From contig NZ_CP045670.1 of NCBI RefSeq assembly GCF_017161325.1, positions 372,001 through 436,000 of the forward strand: a stretch of 64,000 bases of DNA. The letters are read 5' to 3'. The stretch comes from Treponema pedis (GTDB lineage: Bacteria > Spirochaetota > Spirochaetia > Treponematales > Treponemataceae). Positions 26,729 through 36,800 of this stretch are shown piece after piece. Under the pieces are notes generated by a model, which was not told the origin of the DNA, searched no databases, and saw nothing but the letters and a program-made list of their open reading frames with translations. The stretch's first letter is position 1. Every line of letters begins with the position of its first letter. A program made the translations under genes and the position numbers.

Positions 26729-28420
26729 TTATTTTACAGTATCCAGTTTATCCTTCCATAAAAAAGTTTTATATTTTTTAATTAAACCGCAGGATAAAAG
26801 TTCATCGCTTAGACGCTTTACATCTCCTGCTTTCCAAAATCTTAAATTTTTTGAAAAAACCGCCGAGGCTTCGGTTTGATTAAAAATTCTTTTATTTCTT
26901 TTTATAAAATCGATAAATAAGGCTTCGTCTTCCGCATATTGTATTGCAGTTTTAAAACAAATATCACAACCCGAACATGCAATTACTTCATCGTCTTTAG
27001 TCTTGGCGACAGCTCTTTCTTCTCCCAAAGCTTTAAGTAAAACTTCGCGGCGGCATTTTCCGCTTGCCGCAAATTCTTCGAGTACACTTGCGCGGAGTCT
27101 TTGTTTTTCCGGCATTAAACTTATTCTCTTTTTATCTTCATTCGACCACAGTAAAACCGCTTCGGCAATACTGCCGTCCCTTCCGCCGCGTCCCGCTTCT
27201 TGAATATAGGCTTCCGCAGTCGGCGGCGGGTCTTTATGTATTACGGTTTTTACGTCTTTTTTATCCACGCCCATTCCCCAAGCACAGGTAGTTACTAAGA
27301 TTGCGGAATTGTGTATATGAAACCATTGTTCAACTTCGGTTTTTTCTTCGCGCTGTAAACCTGCGTGGTAAAAGCGTATATTTTCATCGTTAAAATAAAG
27401 GCGTAAATATGAGGCCGTTTGCTCCGTACTTTTACGGCTCGAACAAAAAATAACCATAGGCTTTTTTCTTTTTTCGACTTCTTCCAAAAGGGCGGGTATT
27501 TTTATTCTGCAATGTTTTACAAAATAAATTATATTCGGGCGGTCCGATTCCCCTCTGACCAAGTGAGCCCTTCCTTCAAAAAGAATTTCGGAAATTCTTT
27601 TTAAAACGTCGGGGCTTGCGGTTGCGGTAAAAGCCGTTACGGCAGGAGGGTTTAATTTTTTGATTATTTCTGTAAGCTGTAAATAAGCGGGACGGAAGCT
27701 GTCTCCCCATTCGGTAACGCAATGAGCTTCATCTATTGCAAGGTGCGAAACTTTACGAGCCGCAATTCTTTCGATTAATCCTCCCGACAAAAGAACCTCC
27801 GGATTTGCTATTATAAGTTTTGCGGGAGGCTTTCCGTCCGTACCTTCCATACGGGCAAGCTGAGCCTTTCTTTCTTCCGTGTTTTGTCCTCCGCGGAAAA
27901 GTACCGGCTCAAGCCCGCCTTCACACATACGCCTGAACTGGTCGCTCATTAAGGCTAAAAGCGGATAAATAATTACGGTAGGTCCGTCAAGTAACAGGGC
28001 GGGAACTTGAAAGCAAAGGGATTTCCCTGCGCCTGTGGGAAGAAGAATAATTTGTCTTCCCCGCATAACTCCGTCTTCATCGTAAATGTCGGTTAAAGTT
28101 TCTTCTTCTTTGTTTTCGGTAATTTCGGCTATGATATCAGTCCGATTTTTTTGTTTATTTTCCGTAATTTCGATAACGGCTTCCGCAGCATGAACGGCGT
28201 CCAAAATATTTGCAATTACAAGTCTTTGCCAGGGAAACAAAGAAGGAATTCCGAAGACATTTGCAGCGCATACCGCTATTATATCTTCCGCTCCGTCCGT
28301 ACCGTAAACCGGATTATCCGTTTCATAAATGTAGGGGCAGTCCATATCTTCAGGCGTATCGGAAATGTTCTCTTTGTAAGCGGTAAGGTTATACTCTTTT
28401 TCGTTTAAATTATCATTCAT
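26729..28420 (-). CDS. recQ: RecQ-family ATP-dependent DNA helicase
   Basis: A 563-residue superfamily 2 helicase. Walker A is LPTGAGKSLCFQ (near residue 128), motif II is DEAHCVTEWG, motif III is FTATAS and motif VI is IQEAGRGGRDG. A zinc-binding region follows (CRREVL, then CSGCDIC). There is a 100-residue N-terminal extension and no HRDC domain. RecQ unwinds DNA 3' to 5' in recombination repair. It is monocistronic, with the shared terminator on its 3' side. Confidence 0.93.
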   Translation of the reverse strand: MNDNLNEKEYNLTAYKENISDTPEDMDCPYIYETDNPVYGTDGAEDIIAVCAANVFGIPSLFPWQRLVIANILDAVHAAEAVIEITENKQKNRTDIIAEITENKEEETLTDIYDEDGVMRGRQIILLPTGAGKSLCFQVPALLLDGPTVIIYPLLALMSDQFRRMCEGGLEPVLFRGGQNTEERKAQLARMEGTDGKPPAKLIIANPEVLLSGGLIERIAARKVSHLAIDEAHCVTEWGDSFRPAYLQLTEIIKKLNPPAVTAFTATASPDVLKRISEILFEGRAHLVRGESDRPNIIYFVKHCRIKIPALLEEVEKRKKPMVIFCSSRKSTEQTASYLRLYFNDENIRFYHAGLQREEKTEVEQWFHIHNSAILVTTCAWGMGVDKKDVKTVIHKDPPPTAEAYIQEAGRGGRDGSIAEAVLLWSNEDKKRISLMPEKQRLRASVLEEFAASGKCRREVLLKALGEERAVAKTKDDEVIACSGCDICFKTAIQYAEDEALFIDFIKRNKRIFNQTEASAVFSKNLRFWKAGDVKRLSDELLSCGLIKKYKTFLWKDKLDTVK

Positions 28421-28830
28421 ATTAAAACCTCCGATAAATAAAGTTTTTATAAAATAAACGGGAGCAATAATTTTTAAATCCTTGCGTATTGTTTATTTTC
28501 CTCCGTTTTGCAGCATCGGTGAAAAACGGCATATAATACACCTATATTATCAGGAATATTTTGCGGTAATGTATATTTTTTTAAATTTTTATAAAAAAAC
28601 GAATTTAGGCAGAAATTCGTAAAAATTCGTATCGGAAAAAACGTTAAATGCTTCCTTTATATAGCGGATTTTTCAGATGCATTTCAAAATAACGGGGCTT
28701 GACAACATTATCGAATTTATGGATATTAGCTTCAAACCGTTTTCGATAAATTAAAGATTTTTGACTTATGTGTCGATAATGCGCTGAAACGCTTTTGCTT
28801 ACCGAAAGGGTTTACTGTTAGGGAGTTTAT
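28421..28830. other. 410-bp non-coding region upstream of the 1553-residue surface protein
   Basis: It contains palindromic repeat R2 (28491-28538), a possible promoter (TTGACA 28699-28704 with GATATT 28722-28727), and three TTATCGA-type sites (28709-28716, 28742-28749 and near 28773-28779), two of which form an inverted pair. The last could be an operator; this is weak. The ribosome binding site is GGGAG before ATG 28831. Confidence 0.45.
28491..28538 (+). repeat. dispersed palindromic repeat, copy R2
   Basis: Same order as R1: TTATTTTCC, arm CCGTTTT, centre with GCAGCAT, arm AAAACGGC, then ATATAATA. It is shared almost exactly, in inverse orientation, with the copies near 33600 and 33756. 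Confidence 0.7.
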
Positions 28831-31800
28831 ATGAAAAAATGGATTTGCTTTGTTTTAGCATATCTGTGTTTTTTTGCCGTGCTTTATGCAGGCGGTTCTA
28901 AGGATATAAGTACCGTTAATATGTCCTCGCTTGAAAGCTGGCAGGAGTCTCTGGATATTTCCGGAAAGAAAAAAGGCAAATATAATATTCTTATTACCGC
29001 TAAGGATATTGCCGGTAATGAAGGGTATTACGGACCTTTTAACATGTACATTGAGCCTAATTCGGATTTACCGATAGTTCATATAAGCAGTCCCGTGAAC
29101 GAAGCCGGAATTACGGGTAACATCAATGTTGTAGGTACTTGTATTGACGATGACGGTGTCGCTTATGTAGAGATTAAAATAGACGGCGGTGAAGAAAGTT
29201 TTAGAGCAAAGGGAAAAGAATTTTGGTCGTATTATATAAACACGGCCGATTTTGAAGAAGGTATGCACACGGTTGAAGCTTGCGGAGTTGATGTAAACGG
29301 TGTAAGAGGAGTGCCTGTAAAGAAAGTCTTTCATTTGGACCGCCGCCAGCCTAAAACCGATATAGAAAATAAGGCAATAGGAGAACTTGTTTCAGGTAAG
29401 ATTTCTTTGCAAGGAACCGTACAGGACGGCAACGGCATTGAAAGACTGTTATATTCTCTCGATGACGGAAATAAATTTGAAGAGATAAAGCTGTCGTATA
29501 ACAAAAAAACCGAACAATCTTTTTTTAAGCTCAATATAAATACAAAAAATATTCCCGACGGACCTAAGGTATGCTGGTTTAAAGCCGTCGATAAACAAGG
29601 TTCTTCAGGTATTTATACTTTTTTATTTTTTGTTGATAATACCGCACCTACAGTGGAATTTGTATATCCCGAGGCCGGGGAAGAGAAAACGGGAAGCGTT
29701 TTTTCCGTATCGGGCAAGGCCTTTGACATAGTAGGGCTTGAATCTCTTACATGGAAGTGCGGAAAAGAAAGCGGAAAATTTGAAATTACTCCCGGGAACT
29801 ATTATTGGGTTAAGGAATTCGATTTAACGAAGGAAGGCGGAAAGTCTGCGGTTATAGAAATTATTGCAAAAGACATTGCCGGAAATATTGTCAGCGCAAA
29901 AAAGACTGTAGCAATTGATAAGGGAAAAGACTTGCCCGTAGTTGAAATACTCAGTCCTAAAGAAAATTCCGAAGTTATAAACGATTTATTTATTTCAGGG
30001 GCGATTCACGGTAATTATGAGGTTAATGAAATACGGTATAAAATCGATAACGGAGAAGAAAAAAACGTTCAGGCCTCTTTAAGTCTGTTTAATGTTCTTG
30101 AAAGCGGTCTTTCTTCGGGGGTACACACTCTTACCGTTTATGCCGTAAATAAATACGGAATCCGAAGCAATCCCGTGAATGTAAAGTTTAAGGCGGCGGG
30201 AGGGGCTCCTTCCGCTCTTTTTAAAAACGGGCAAACGGTTATTCCGTCATATAATAACGACTCTTGCGATATATACGTAAAAGCCGAAGCGGGGTTAAAA
30301 TACGTTTCCGCAGGTTTTAACGGAGAAGGGGAAGCTCCCGTTCAAATTAAGCCGGGGCAAACGGAATATATAATTAAATCTCCCGTAACTGCAAAATCCG
30401 AAACGGGTATTTATACGGTTTCCGTAACCGCCGTCGATACTCTTGACAGAAAGACCGTTCAAACCTTGGTCATAGGCGTTGCAGCTTCCGGCGGACGGGA
30501 CGGAGAAGGGTATTTTGCATGGGCTGCCGGAAATAAAACGGATACGGGTGCAATAGTATTATCCGATAACGGTTATATTCCGGGTGTTTATCTTTCGGCA
30601 ACCGGAGCCGCAATAGAAAGCGTTCAAGTTACGGGAGGCTCGGGGGTTTTTGCGGAAACCGAGGGGAATCTTATAAAACTGTTTTGCTCAAAAGACGGCC
30701 TTTTTAAGGGTGTGGGAGTTAAAATAACCGATGTTGACGGAGCCGTTTATACATGTCCGATTATAGATATATATTCGGATATTTCCGTACCTAAAATTAT
30801 ACTTGATATGCCGCAAGAACCTTCTTTTATAAAAAATTCAATTACGGTCAAAGGTTCCGTTTCGGACGGTGCGGGTATAAAATCGGCGGAATATTCTATC
30901 GGAGATGACGGCGTATGGCTTCCGTTGGGAACATCGTTTAACGAGGTAATAAATGTAAGCTCAAAGGAAGACGGGCTTATTTTACTTAAGGTTAGAGCTC
31001 AAGATAAAGCCGGAAGAGAAAGCGCAGTAAACAGGGTATTTTATAAAGACAGCTCCGCTCCGGAGGTTACAATGATTGAACCTGTAAGCGGTGATAAAGT
31101 TAACGGTTCGGTTTATGCGGTATTTAAAGTTTCCGATGAATTCCCCGGTGTTAAGGCGGAATATAAGAGCGGCGGTAAAGATTCTCAATGGAAAGAATTT
31201 GAATATAACAGCTTGCCGCATTTGATTATAGGAAGCGCCGCGGAACCCATAAATAAAAATATGCAGTTCAGGTTTACGGATACGGCAGGTAATGTAAAAG
31301 TATTCGATAATTTCGATTTTTCGATAGATAACTCTATAGACATACCCAGAATCGAGCTTCATTTACCGCTTGATAATGAGGTTATATTCAAAGATTTTGA
31401 AATTTCCGGTATTGTTTATGATGACGATGCTCCCGCAAAGATTTATTACAAAATAGATAACGGAGCGTATAAACAGGCGGATATTAAAAACAGCTTTGCC
31501 GTTCCCGTGCAATTACAGGAGCTGACCGACAACGAGCATACTATTACCGTTTACGGGGAGGATATTTACGGTGTTAAAAGCGCTCCGGTTTCACGTAAAA
31601 TTCGTGTTTCGCTGGAAGTTCCTTCCGCATCCGTTTCCTCTCCCGCTATTTCCGAAACGGTTAAGGGTACAATAACGGTTTCCGGTACCGCTTCCGATAA
31701 AAACGGTATTAAGCAGGTGGAAATTTCTTTTAATAACGGAAATACCTTTACTCTTGCAGAAGGTAAGGAAAATTGGAATTATACTTTGAATACTCATATA

Positions 31801-33492
31801 ATAGATGACGGAACTCATGTAGTATTTGTAAAAGCTACGGATAATTACGGACAAACCGCCTTATTTTCCAGTTTAATTAATATAGATAATACTCCGCCTA
31901 TCTTAAAATTTGAATACCCGCTTTCGGGAGCAAAACTCGATTCTACACTTTTTGTATCGGGACATACTCGGGATAATATTTCGCTTGAAGGTGTAACGCT
32001 TAAAATTAAAAGTCTTTCAGGAACCCAAGTACCTTCAAAACTTGCGGAAATAAAACTTGAAACAAATTTACTCGTTTCAAAAGAAATAGATATTTCCGCA
32101 CTTGCCGAAGGCAGGTATAATTTGGAAATAAGCGGTGTGGATAAGGCGGAAAATATTACCGAGACAGCTTTGAATTTCGATGTATACCGCAAAAAGGATA
32201 AAAATAGGATTGAGTTGTTATATCCGCTTAACGGAGAAACCGTTCGCGGAGAGTTTAATGTCTACGGAAGGGTGATTTCCGATGAAAAAATTGCTCAGGC
32301 GGTTTTGTATCTTGACGGTAATCAAATTGAAAGTACGGATATTTCCAAAACTTCTTATGTTTCGTTTAAATTAACTCCCGAGATTCTTTTAGAGGGAAGT
32401 CATAAGATAGAAATAAGGGCTATGACTTCAAACGGTAAAATTATTGTTTCCAATGCACACGGTATAAATTACGAAAAAATCGGGCCGTGGATTACTATCG
32501 ATAATTTTTCTATGGGTGATTTTGCTATAGAAAGACCTTATTTAAAAGGCAGGGCAGGTTATACCGTTTCTGAAGAAGAACTTGAAAACATAAATTCCAA
32601 GCAGGCTACCGCTGAAGAAAAAAGAACTTTTAAGGCAAAGAGGGTTAAAAAGGTTGAGGTAAGTTTTAATAACGGGAAAAGCTTTACTTCCGCAAAAATC
32701 GGAAAAGAGTGGAAGTATAGAATTGAAACGGAAGATATGACAGAGGGAAATCACTTTTTGCTTGTACGGGCAACTATGGAAAATAACGAAATTGCCGTAT
32801 GCCGTACTATTATTAAAATAGATAAAACCGTTCCGAGTATATTGCTTATTTCTCCGGGAGAAGGCGGAAAATATAACGGCTCTATAGAATTTACAGGGAT
32901 AACTTCCGATAATGCGGAAATTTCCGGTGTAGAAGCTTCACTGAGAAAAGGTGATAAGGCGAATTACGGAGTACCCAAATTTATACAGGGATTGCATTTT
33001 GAACTCGGGTTTTGGGGTGCATCTTTATGGAATATGGGTGTAGGTTTAAGTTTTTTTGATAATAACGTAAAGCTGCAATTTCATTACGGTCAGTTTTTAC
33101 AGTCGCAGTTTAATGCAATTTACGGAAAAGCTAAAATACGTTACGGCGGGCATATAATTTCGTTAAAGCTGTTGGCAAATATATATACACTTCCTTTCGG
33201 ATATTATTTCGGTCCCGATTGGAAATGGTTATATATGAATATCACGCTTGGAACACAGTTTTCGCTTTTTACGGATACGCAAAGCAAGAGAGCGCAAGTA
33301 TTGCCTGCGATGCTTGTTCAATTGGAATTCCCGAGAGTGAAATTTCATAAACAAAAGTTTTTTTCCGCTTTTTCCTTTTTTACCGAAGGACAATTGTGGT
33401 TTATCCCTACAGATGTTAATTCTGCAGGAACATCGAAAATAAAATCGGTTGTTCCGCATATTTCGGCAGGTGTAAGGTTGGATATATTTTAA
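28831..33492 (+). CDS. giant Ig-repeat protein with C-terminal beta-barrel-like domain
   Basis: A 1553-residue exported protein with a signal peptide (about 1-23, no lipobox). Most of it is a chain of about a dozen Big_7-type Ig-like domains, each with an opening of the kind VSSPAISETVKGTITVSGTA and a D-x-x-G loop. The last 180 residues differ: alternating amphipathic strands rich in aromatic residues (FELGFWGASLWNMGVGLSFF, then YFGPDWKWLYMNITLG) end in a terminal Phe. That is the hallmark of an outer-membrane beta-barrel. The protein could project Ig repeats from an outer-membrane anchor, but with the anchor at the C-terminus. No catalytic motif was found. Confidence 0.7.
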   Translation: MKKWICFVLAYLCFFAVLYAGGSKDISTVNMSSLESWQESLDISGKKKGKYNILITAKDIAGNEGYYGPFNMYIEPNSDLPIVHISSPVNEAGITGNINVVGTCIDDDGVAYVEIKIDGGEESFRAKGKEFWSYYINTADFEEGMHTVEACGVDVNGVRGVPVKKVFHLDRRQPKTDIENKAIGELVSGKISLQGTVQDGNGIERLLYSLDDGNKFEEIKLSYNKKTEQSFFKLNINTKNIPDGPKVCWFKAVDKQGSSGIYTFLFFVDNTAPTVEFVYPEAGEEKTGSVFSVSGKAFDIVGLESLTWKCGKESGKFEITPGNYYWVKEFDLTKEGGKSAVIEIIAKDIAGNIVSAKKTVAIDKGKDLPVVEILSPKENSEVINDLFISGAIHGNYEVNEIRYKIDNGEEKNVQASLSLFNVLESGLSSGVHTLTVYAVNKYGIRSNPVNVKFKAAGGAPSALFKNGQTVIPSYNNDSCDIYVKAEAGLKYVSAGFNGEGEAPVQIKPGQTEYIIKSPVTAKSETGIYTVSVTAVDTLDRKTVQTLVIGVAASGGRDGEGYFAWAAGNKTDTGAIVLSDNGYIPGVYLSATGAAIESVQVTGGSGVFAETEGNLIKLFCSKDGLFKGVGVKITDVDGAVYTCPIIDIYSDISVPKIILDMPQEPSFIKNSITVKGSVSDGAGIKSAEYSIGDDGVWLPLGTSFNEVINVSSKEDGLILLKVRAQDKAGRESAVNRVFYKDSSAPEVTMIEPVSGDKVNGSVYAVFKVSDEFPGVKAEYKSGGKDSQWKEFEYNSLPHLIIGSAAEPINKNMQFRFTDTAGNVKVFDNFDFSIDNSIDIPRIELHLPLDNEVIFKDFEISGIVYDDDAPAKIYYKIDNGAYKQADIKNSFAVPVQLQELTDNEHTITVYGEDIYGVKSAPVSRKIRVSLEVPSASVSSPAISETVKGTITVSGTASDKNGIKQVEISFNNGNTFTLAEGKENWNYTLNTHIIDDGTHVVFVKATDNYGQTALFSSLINIDNTPPILKFEYPLSGAKLDSTLFVSGHTRDNISLEGVTLKIKSLSGTQVPSKLAEIKLETNLLVSKEIDISALAEGRYNLEISGVDKAENITETALNFDVYRKKDKNRIELLYPLNGETVRGEFNVYGRVISDEKIAQAVLYLDGNQIESTDISKTSYVSFKLTPEILLEGSHKIEIRAMTSNGKIIVSNAHGINYEKIGPWITIDNFSMGDFAIERPYLKGRAGYTVSEEELENINSKQATAEEKRTFKAKRVKKVEVSFNNGKSFTSAKIGKEWKYRIETEDMTEGNHFLLVRATMENNEIAVCRTIIKIDKTVPSILLISPGEGGKYNGSIEFTGITSDNAEISGVEASLRKGDKANYGVPKFIQGLHFELGFWGASLWNMGVGLSFFDNNVKLQFHYGQFLQSQFNAIYGKAKIRYGGHIISLKLLANIYTLPFGYYFGPDWKWLYMNITLGTQFSLFTDTQSKRAQVLPAMLVQLEFPRVKFHKQKFFSAFSFFTEGQLWFIPTDVNSAGTSKIKSVVPHISAGVRLDIF

Positions 33493-33599
33493 CTTTGTAA
33501 ATTTATTACGGGTTAAAAAGTGGATTTAAAACCGGTATATATAAAAGCGGTTTTAAACAGGCAGGTTTGTCTTTTAGGCAAACGCCGTTTTATTGAAAT

Positions 33600-33684
33600 G
33601 CCGTTTTTCGCTATGCTGCAAAACGGCGGAAAATAAGCGGCGCTCGATTTTTGAAAAAATCTTCGCTTAGCTTATTTTAGATGG
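33600..33684. repeat. 85-bp direct repeat, copy 1 (contains palindromic repeat R3)
   Basis: It matches 33765-33849 at a fixed offset of 165 bp with a single substitution. It begins with the palindromic arms GCCGTTTT and AAAACGGC and continues with a second nested hairpin (AAAATAAGC with GCTTATTTT). Confidence 0.9.
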
Positions 33685-33764
33685 GTGTTTATTTTAAGCG
33701 TTGCAAATGGCAGCGCTTAAAAACACATGAAAGTTTGCTTACCGCAAACTTTTAATATTATATG

Positions 33765-33849
33765 GCCGTTTTTCGCTGTGCTGCAAAACGGCGGAAAATA
33801 AGCGGCGCTCGATTTTTGAAAAAATCTTCGCTTAGCTTATTTTAGATGG
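33765..33849. repeat. 85-bp direct repeat, copy 2 (contains palindromic repeat R4)
   Basis: The second copy, preceded by TATTATAT (33756-33763), the inverted form of the ATATAATA flank of R1 and R2. Its end runs into the GGAGG ribosome binding site of the next gene, so repeat copy number could affect that leader. Confidence 0.9.
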
Positions 33850-33860
33850 AGGTTGGTTGT

Positions 33861-36800
33861 ATGGGAAAGATAGGGAAATCTTTATTATCCGTATTGGCTG
33901 TATTAGTCATTATCACAGGTTCGACATGTAAACAAAATGTGGCTTTGGGAAGTGCCATAGACATAGGTTATTACCCGGAAGGGAATATACTTTATCCGGA
34001 TACGGGAGAAACGCCGATAAAAGGCTCTTTTGTATTAAAAGGTGTTGCAAGACACGATGACGGTATTGATTCGGTGTCGGTTGTATTTCAAAATATTGAA
34101 ACTAAGGCGAGAACAAAAACTTATTCCGCCAATATGGATTCATCGTCAGGTTCTTCCGTAATGTGGACTGTAAACATAGATAATACTTCACAGGGTACGG
34201 AGGCCGGGCATGAACTTGTAAAACTGTATCCCATACCTGACGGAGAATATACCGCTATAGTTACCGTTACCGGTACTAACGGAAAATCAGTAGAAATTAC
34301 AAAAAATTATAAAATAGATAACACTCCTCCTGTATTTATAGTTGACAGACCTTCAACCTATGCAGGCCTGTCCGAGGAACCTCCGGTTACCGATAAATAC
34401 GGGGCGGTTTTTTCGATTGTAGGATTGGCAGGTGAAAGAAATACGGTAGAAGAACTGTCCGCTGCGGTACCCGGAACCTCCGTTTCCGTTGTTCAAAGGT
34501 TTATAGGAAAAAATATAAATACGGTAATGACCTCGGCAGGGGAAACGAATTATACGGATTTTCAAAATTCCGTATCCTCATCTTCCGCGGTTAAAGCCGC
34601 TCTTTCTTTATCCGATAATGCCCGTGAATATAGAGGAAGTAATGCCGACGGAAAGGGGAATATTTCCGAATGGTATTATTTGAAAAGTGAAATTTACACT
34701 TCCGTAATTGCAATGGGCTACACTGCCGAAGTAATAAGCGATTATTTTTCCGGTAAAAAGGGTTCCAATAATAACGAGCATGAGAAAAAAATACTACAGC
34801 TGCGTTCCGATACTTCAGCATTGGCGGTTTTAAAAGATAAAAGAATTATGATGAGCGATAAGCGAAGCGCTTTTAAATTGGACCCCAGCAAATCTCCGGG
34901 ATTTAGAGTTACAAACGTAAAAAATATGGAAAAAAGCTCTTTTGATTTAAATCTCGTTTCTACGGCTCTTTTTAAAGAAGGGGTAGAAACTTTTGTAAAT
35001 GTAGAGCTTATTCCCAATAAAGATAATACTCCGCTTACGGGAGGCTCTCAGCTTGCAAACTATAATGCAAGTAATATCAAAGTAAATTTATACAAATGGA
35101 ACGGAACGGGAGATGAAAGCGACAGCTTAAAAAACTTTATCGAAGCGAATCTTGTAAAAACTGAGATATTGGATTTTAGCACTCTGACAAGTACGGACTT
35201 ATCGAATAATGTAATAAGTGTTGACGGCACCAATTTAAAACTTAAGTGTAAACTTCCTTCGGGATTTTCCGAGGGGAATTATTTAATATCGGTTGAAGGT
35301 ACCGATGTTACAAATGCAGAATCGAATAAATTTGTCGCTTATGATGACGGAAATTCGGCTAACAGCGGTTTATTTGTATGTAAATATCTTTCGGCAGGAG
35401 GCGGAGTAAGAGTAAGGCCTGTGCGTTTAACCGATAAGTATGTACGCTCCGATTTTGATATCTTTGCCGATGTTACTGGCTTGGGCGATACGGGTAAAAT
35501 TTATTACGATGTAGATAATCAAAATGTTCCTGAGGATTCTTCTAAGGCCCTTACTTTGGAAACGTCTCCCGGAATACGGTATAAGGCTAATGTAAATATA
35601 GCCTCTCTTACCGACGGCGACCATAAAATTTGGTTTAAGGCAAAAAGTTCTACGGGCGGAACGGACAGCGACTATATGGAATTTGTAGTTGATAAAACGG
35701 CTCCCGCTATTGATATAAGTTATCCTCTGCCTTCCGAGCCTCAAGCGGGAGAAATAAGCGTTTCCGGAACAATTACGGACCTTTATTCCGGGGTTAAAGA
35801 AACAGGTACAAAATGGATAATAGGAAAAAGGTCTTCCGTGCCTGCCGAAAACGATACAGGTTGGAAAGATATGAACGCTTCCACTAAGGGTTCATGGAAT
35901 TTTTCGGTTAATTTGGATTCCGTACTTAACTCCTCTATGTATGGAGAAGCCGCGGGCGCTTATTATAAAATCCCCTTATATATACGCACTGAAGATTCCG
36001 TAGGTAATATACAGGTTCATACAAAAGAGATTCTTTTTAACCCGGACGGAACAAAACCGGTTGTAAGAGTTCTTTCTCCCGCAGCGGAAGCCGTTGTAGG
36101 CGGAACAATTCAGATATTCGGAACTGCAAGCGCGGTAAAAGGCGGCCCGCAGGCTGTAGGTGAGGTATACATTCAGTTTTCAAAAAACGGCAGTTTTTCA
36201 AACGGTTCCGACTGTACTTTCGGCACGGATTCCTCTTCGCCATCTTATACAGCGGATTGGTATCAAAGCGGAAACGGTCAGCTTATTCCCAATACGAATA
36301 CGGCAGGCGGTGCGGAATGGCGTATCGAAATTAACGGAAACGGAGCCTTTAACGGTACAAGTCAGAGACAAGATGTTTATTTCAGGCTTCGCGCAAAAAA
36401 TAAAACAAATAACATGATGGGCGAATGGACGGCTCCGATTAAAATAGTCGTAGACAAAGAGGCTCCTTTAATTACGGAAGCGAAGATAGATAATACGTCA
36501 GGCTCTTCTTCTCCGCAAAGTTATGAAACTAATATGTGGATAGGAAACGGTAAAAAATTGACTGCAAAATTAACCGACCCTTCAGGCATAAAAGAAGTGA
36601 AAATTACTTCTGCGGAATTGAACGGAGGTATATCGTATAGTTTAACTCAAAATAATATGCCTTCAAACTGGCTTACGCCCAACGGTTCCAATTACGATTT
36701 AAGCATACCTCTTTATTTAAACACTATGTCTTCATCTGCGGGCGGCAAGTTTTCTATAAAGGTTTCCATTACCGAGAATACTTCAACGAGTTTAACTTCC

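Larger units (their letters stand above)
33493..33860. other. 368-bp hairpin-rich region between giant surface-protein genes
   Basis: From left to right it holds a 10-bp perfect stem (TTTAAAACCG 33525-33534 with CGGTTTTAAA 33548-33557, probably the end of the upstream transcript), the first 85-bp direct repeat, a hairpin with GTGTTT and AAACAC outer arms (33685-33726), a 9-bp stem (AAAGTTTGC 33730-33738 with GCAAACTTT 33744-33752), and the second direct repeat. No coding potential was seen. Confidence 0.7.

Noticed and set aside
33846-33860. Upstream ATG for the giant lipoprotein
   Set aside because: It lies within the repeat and overlaps the GGAGG used by ATG 33861.
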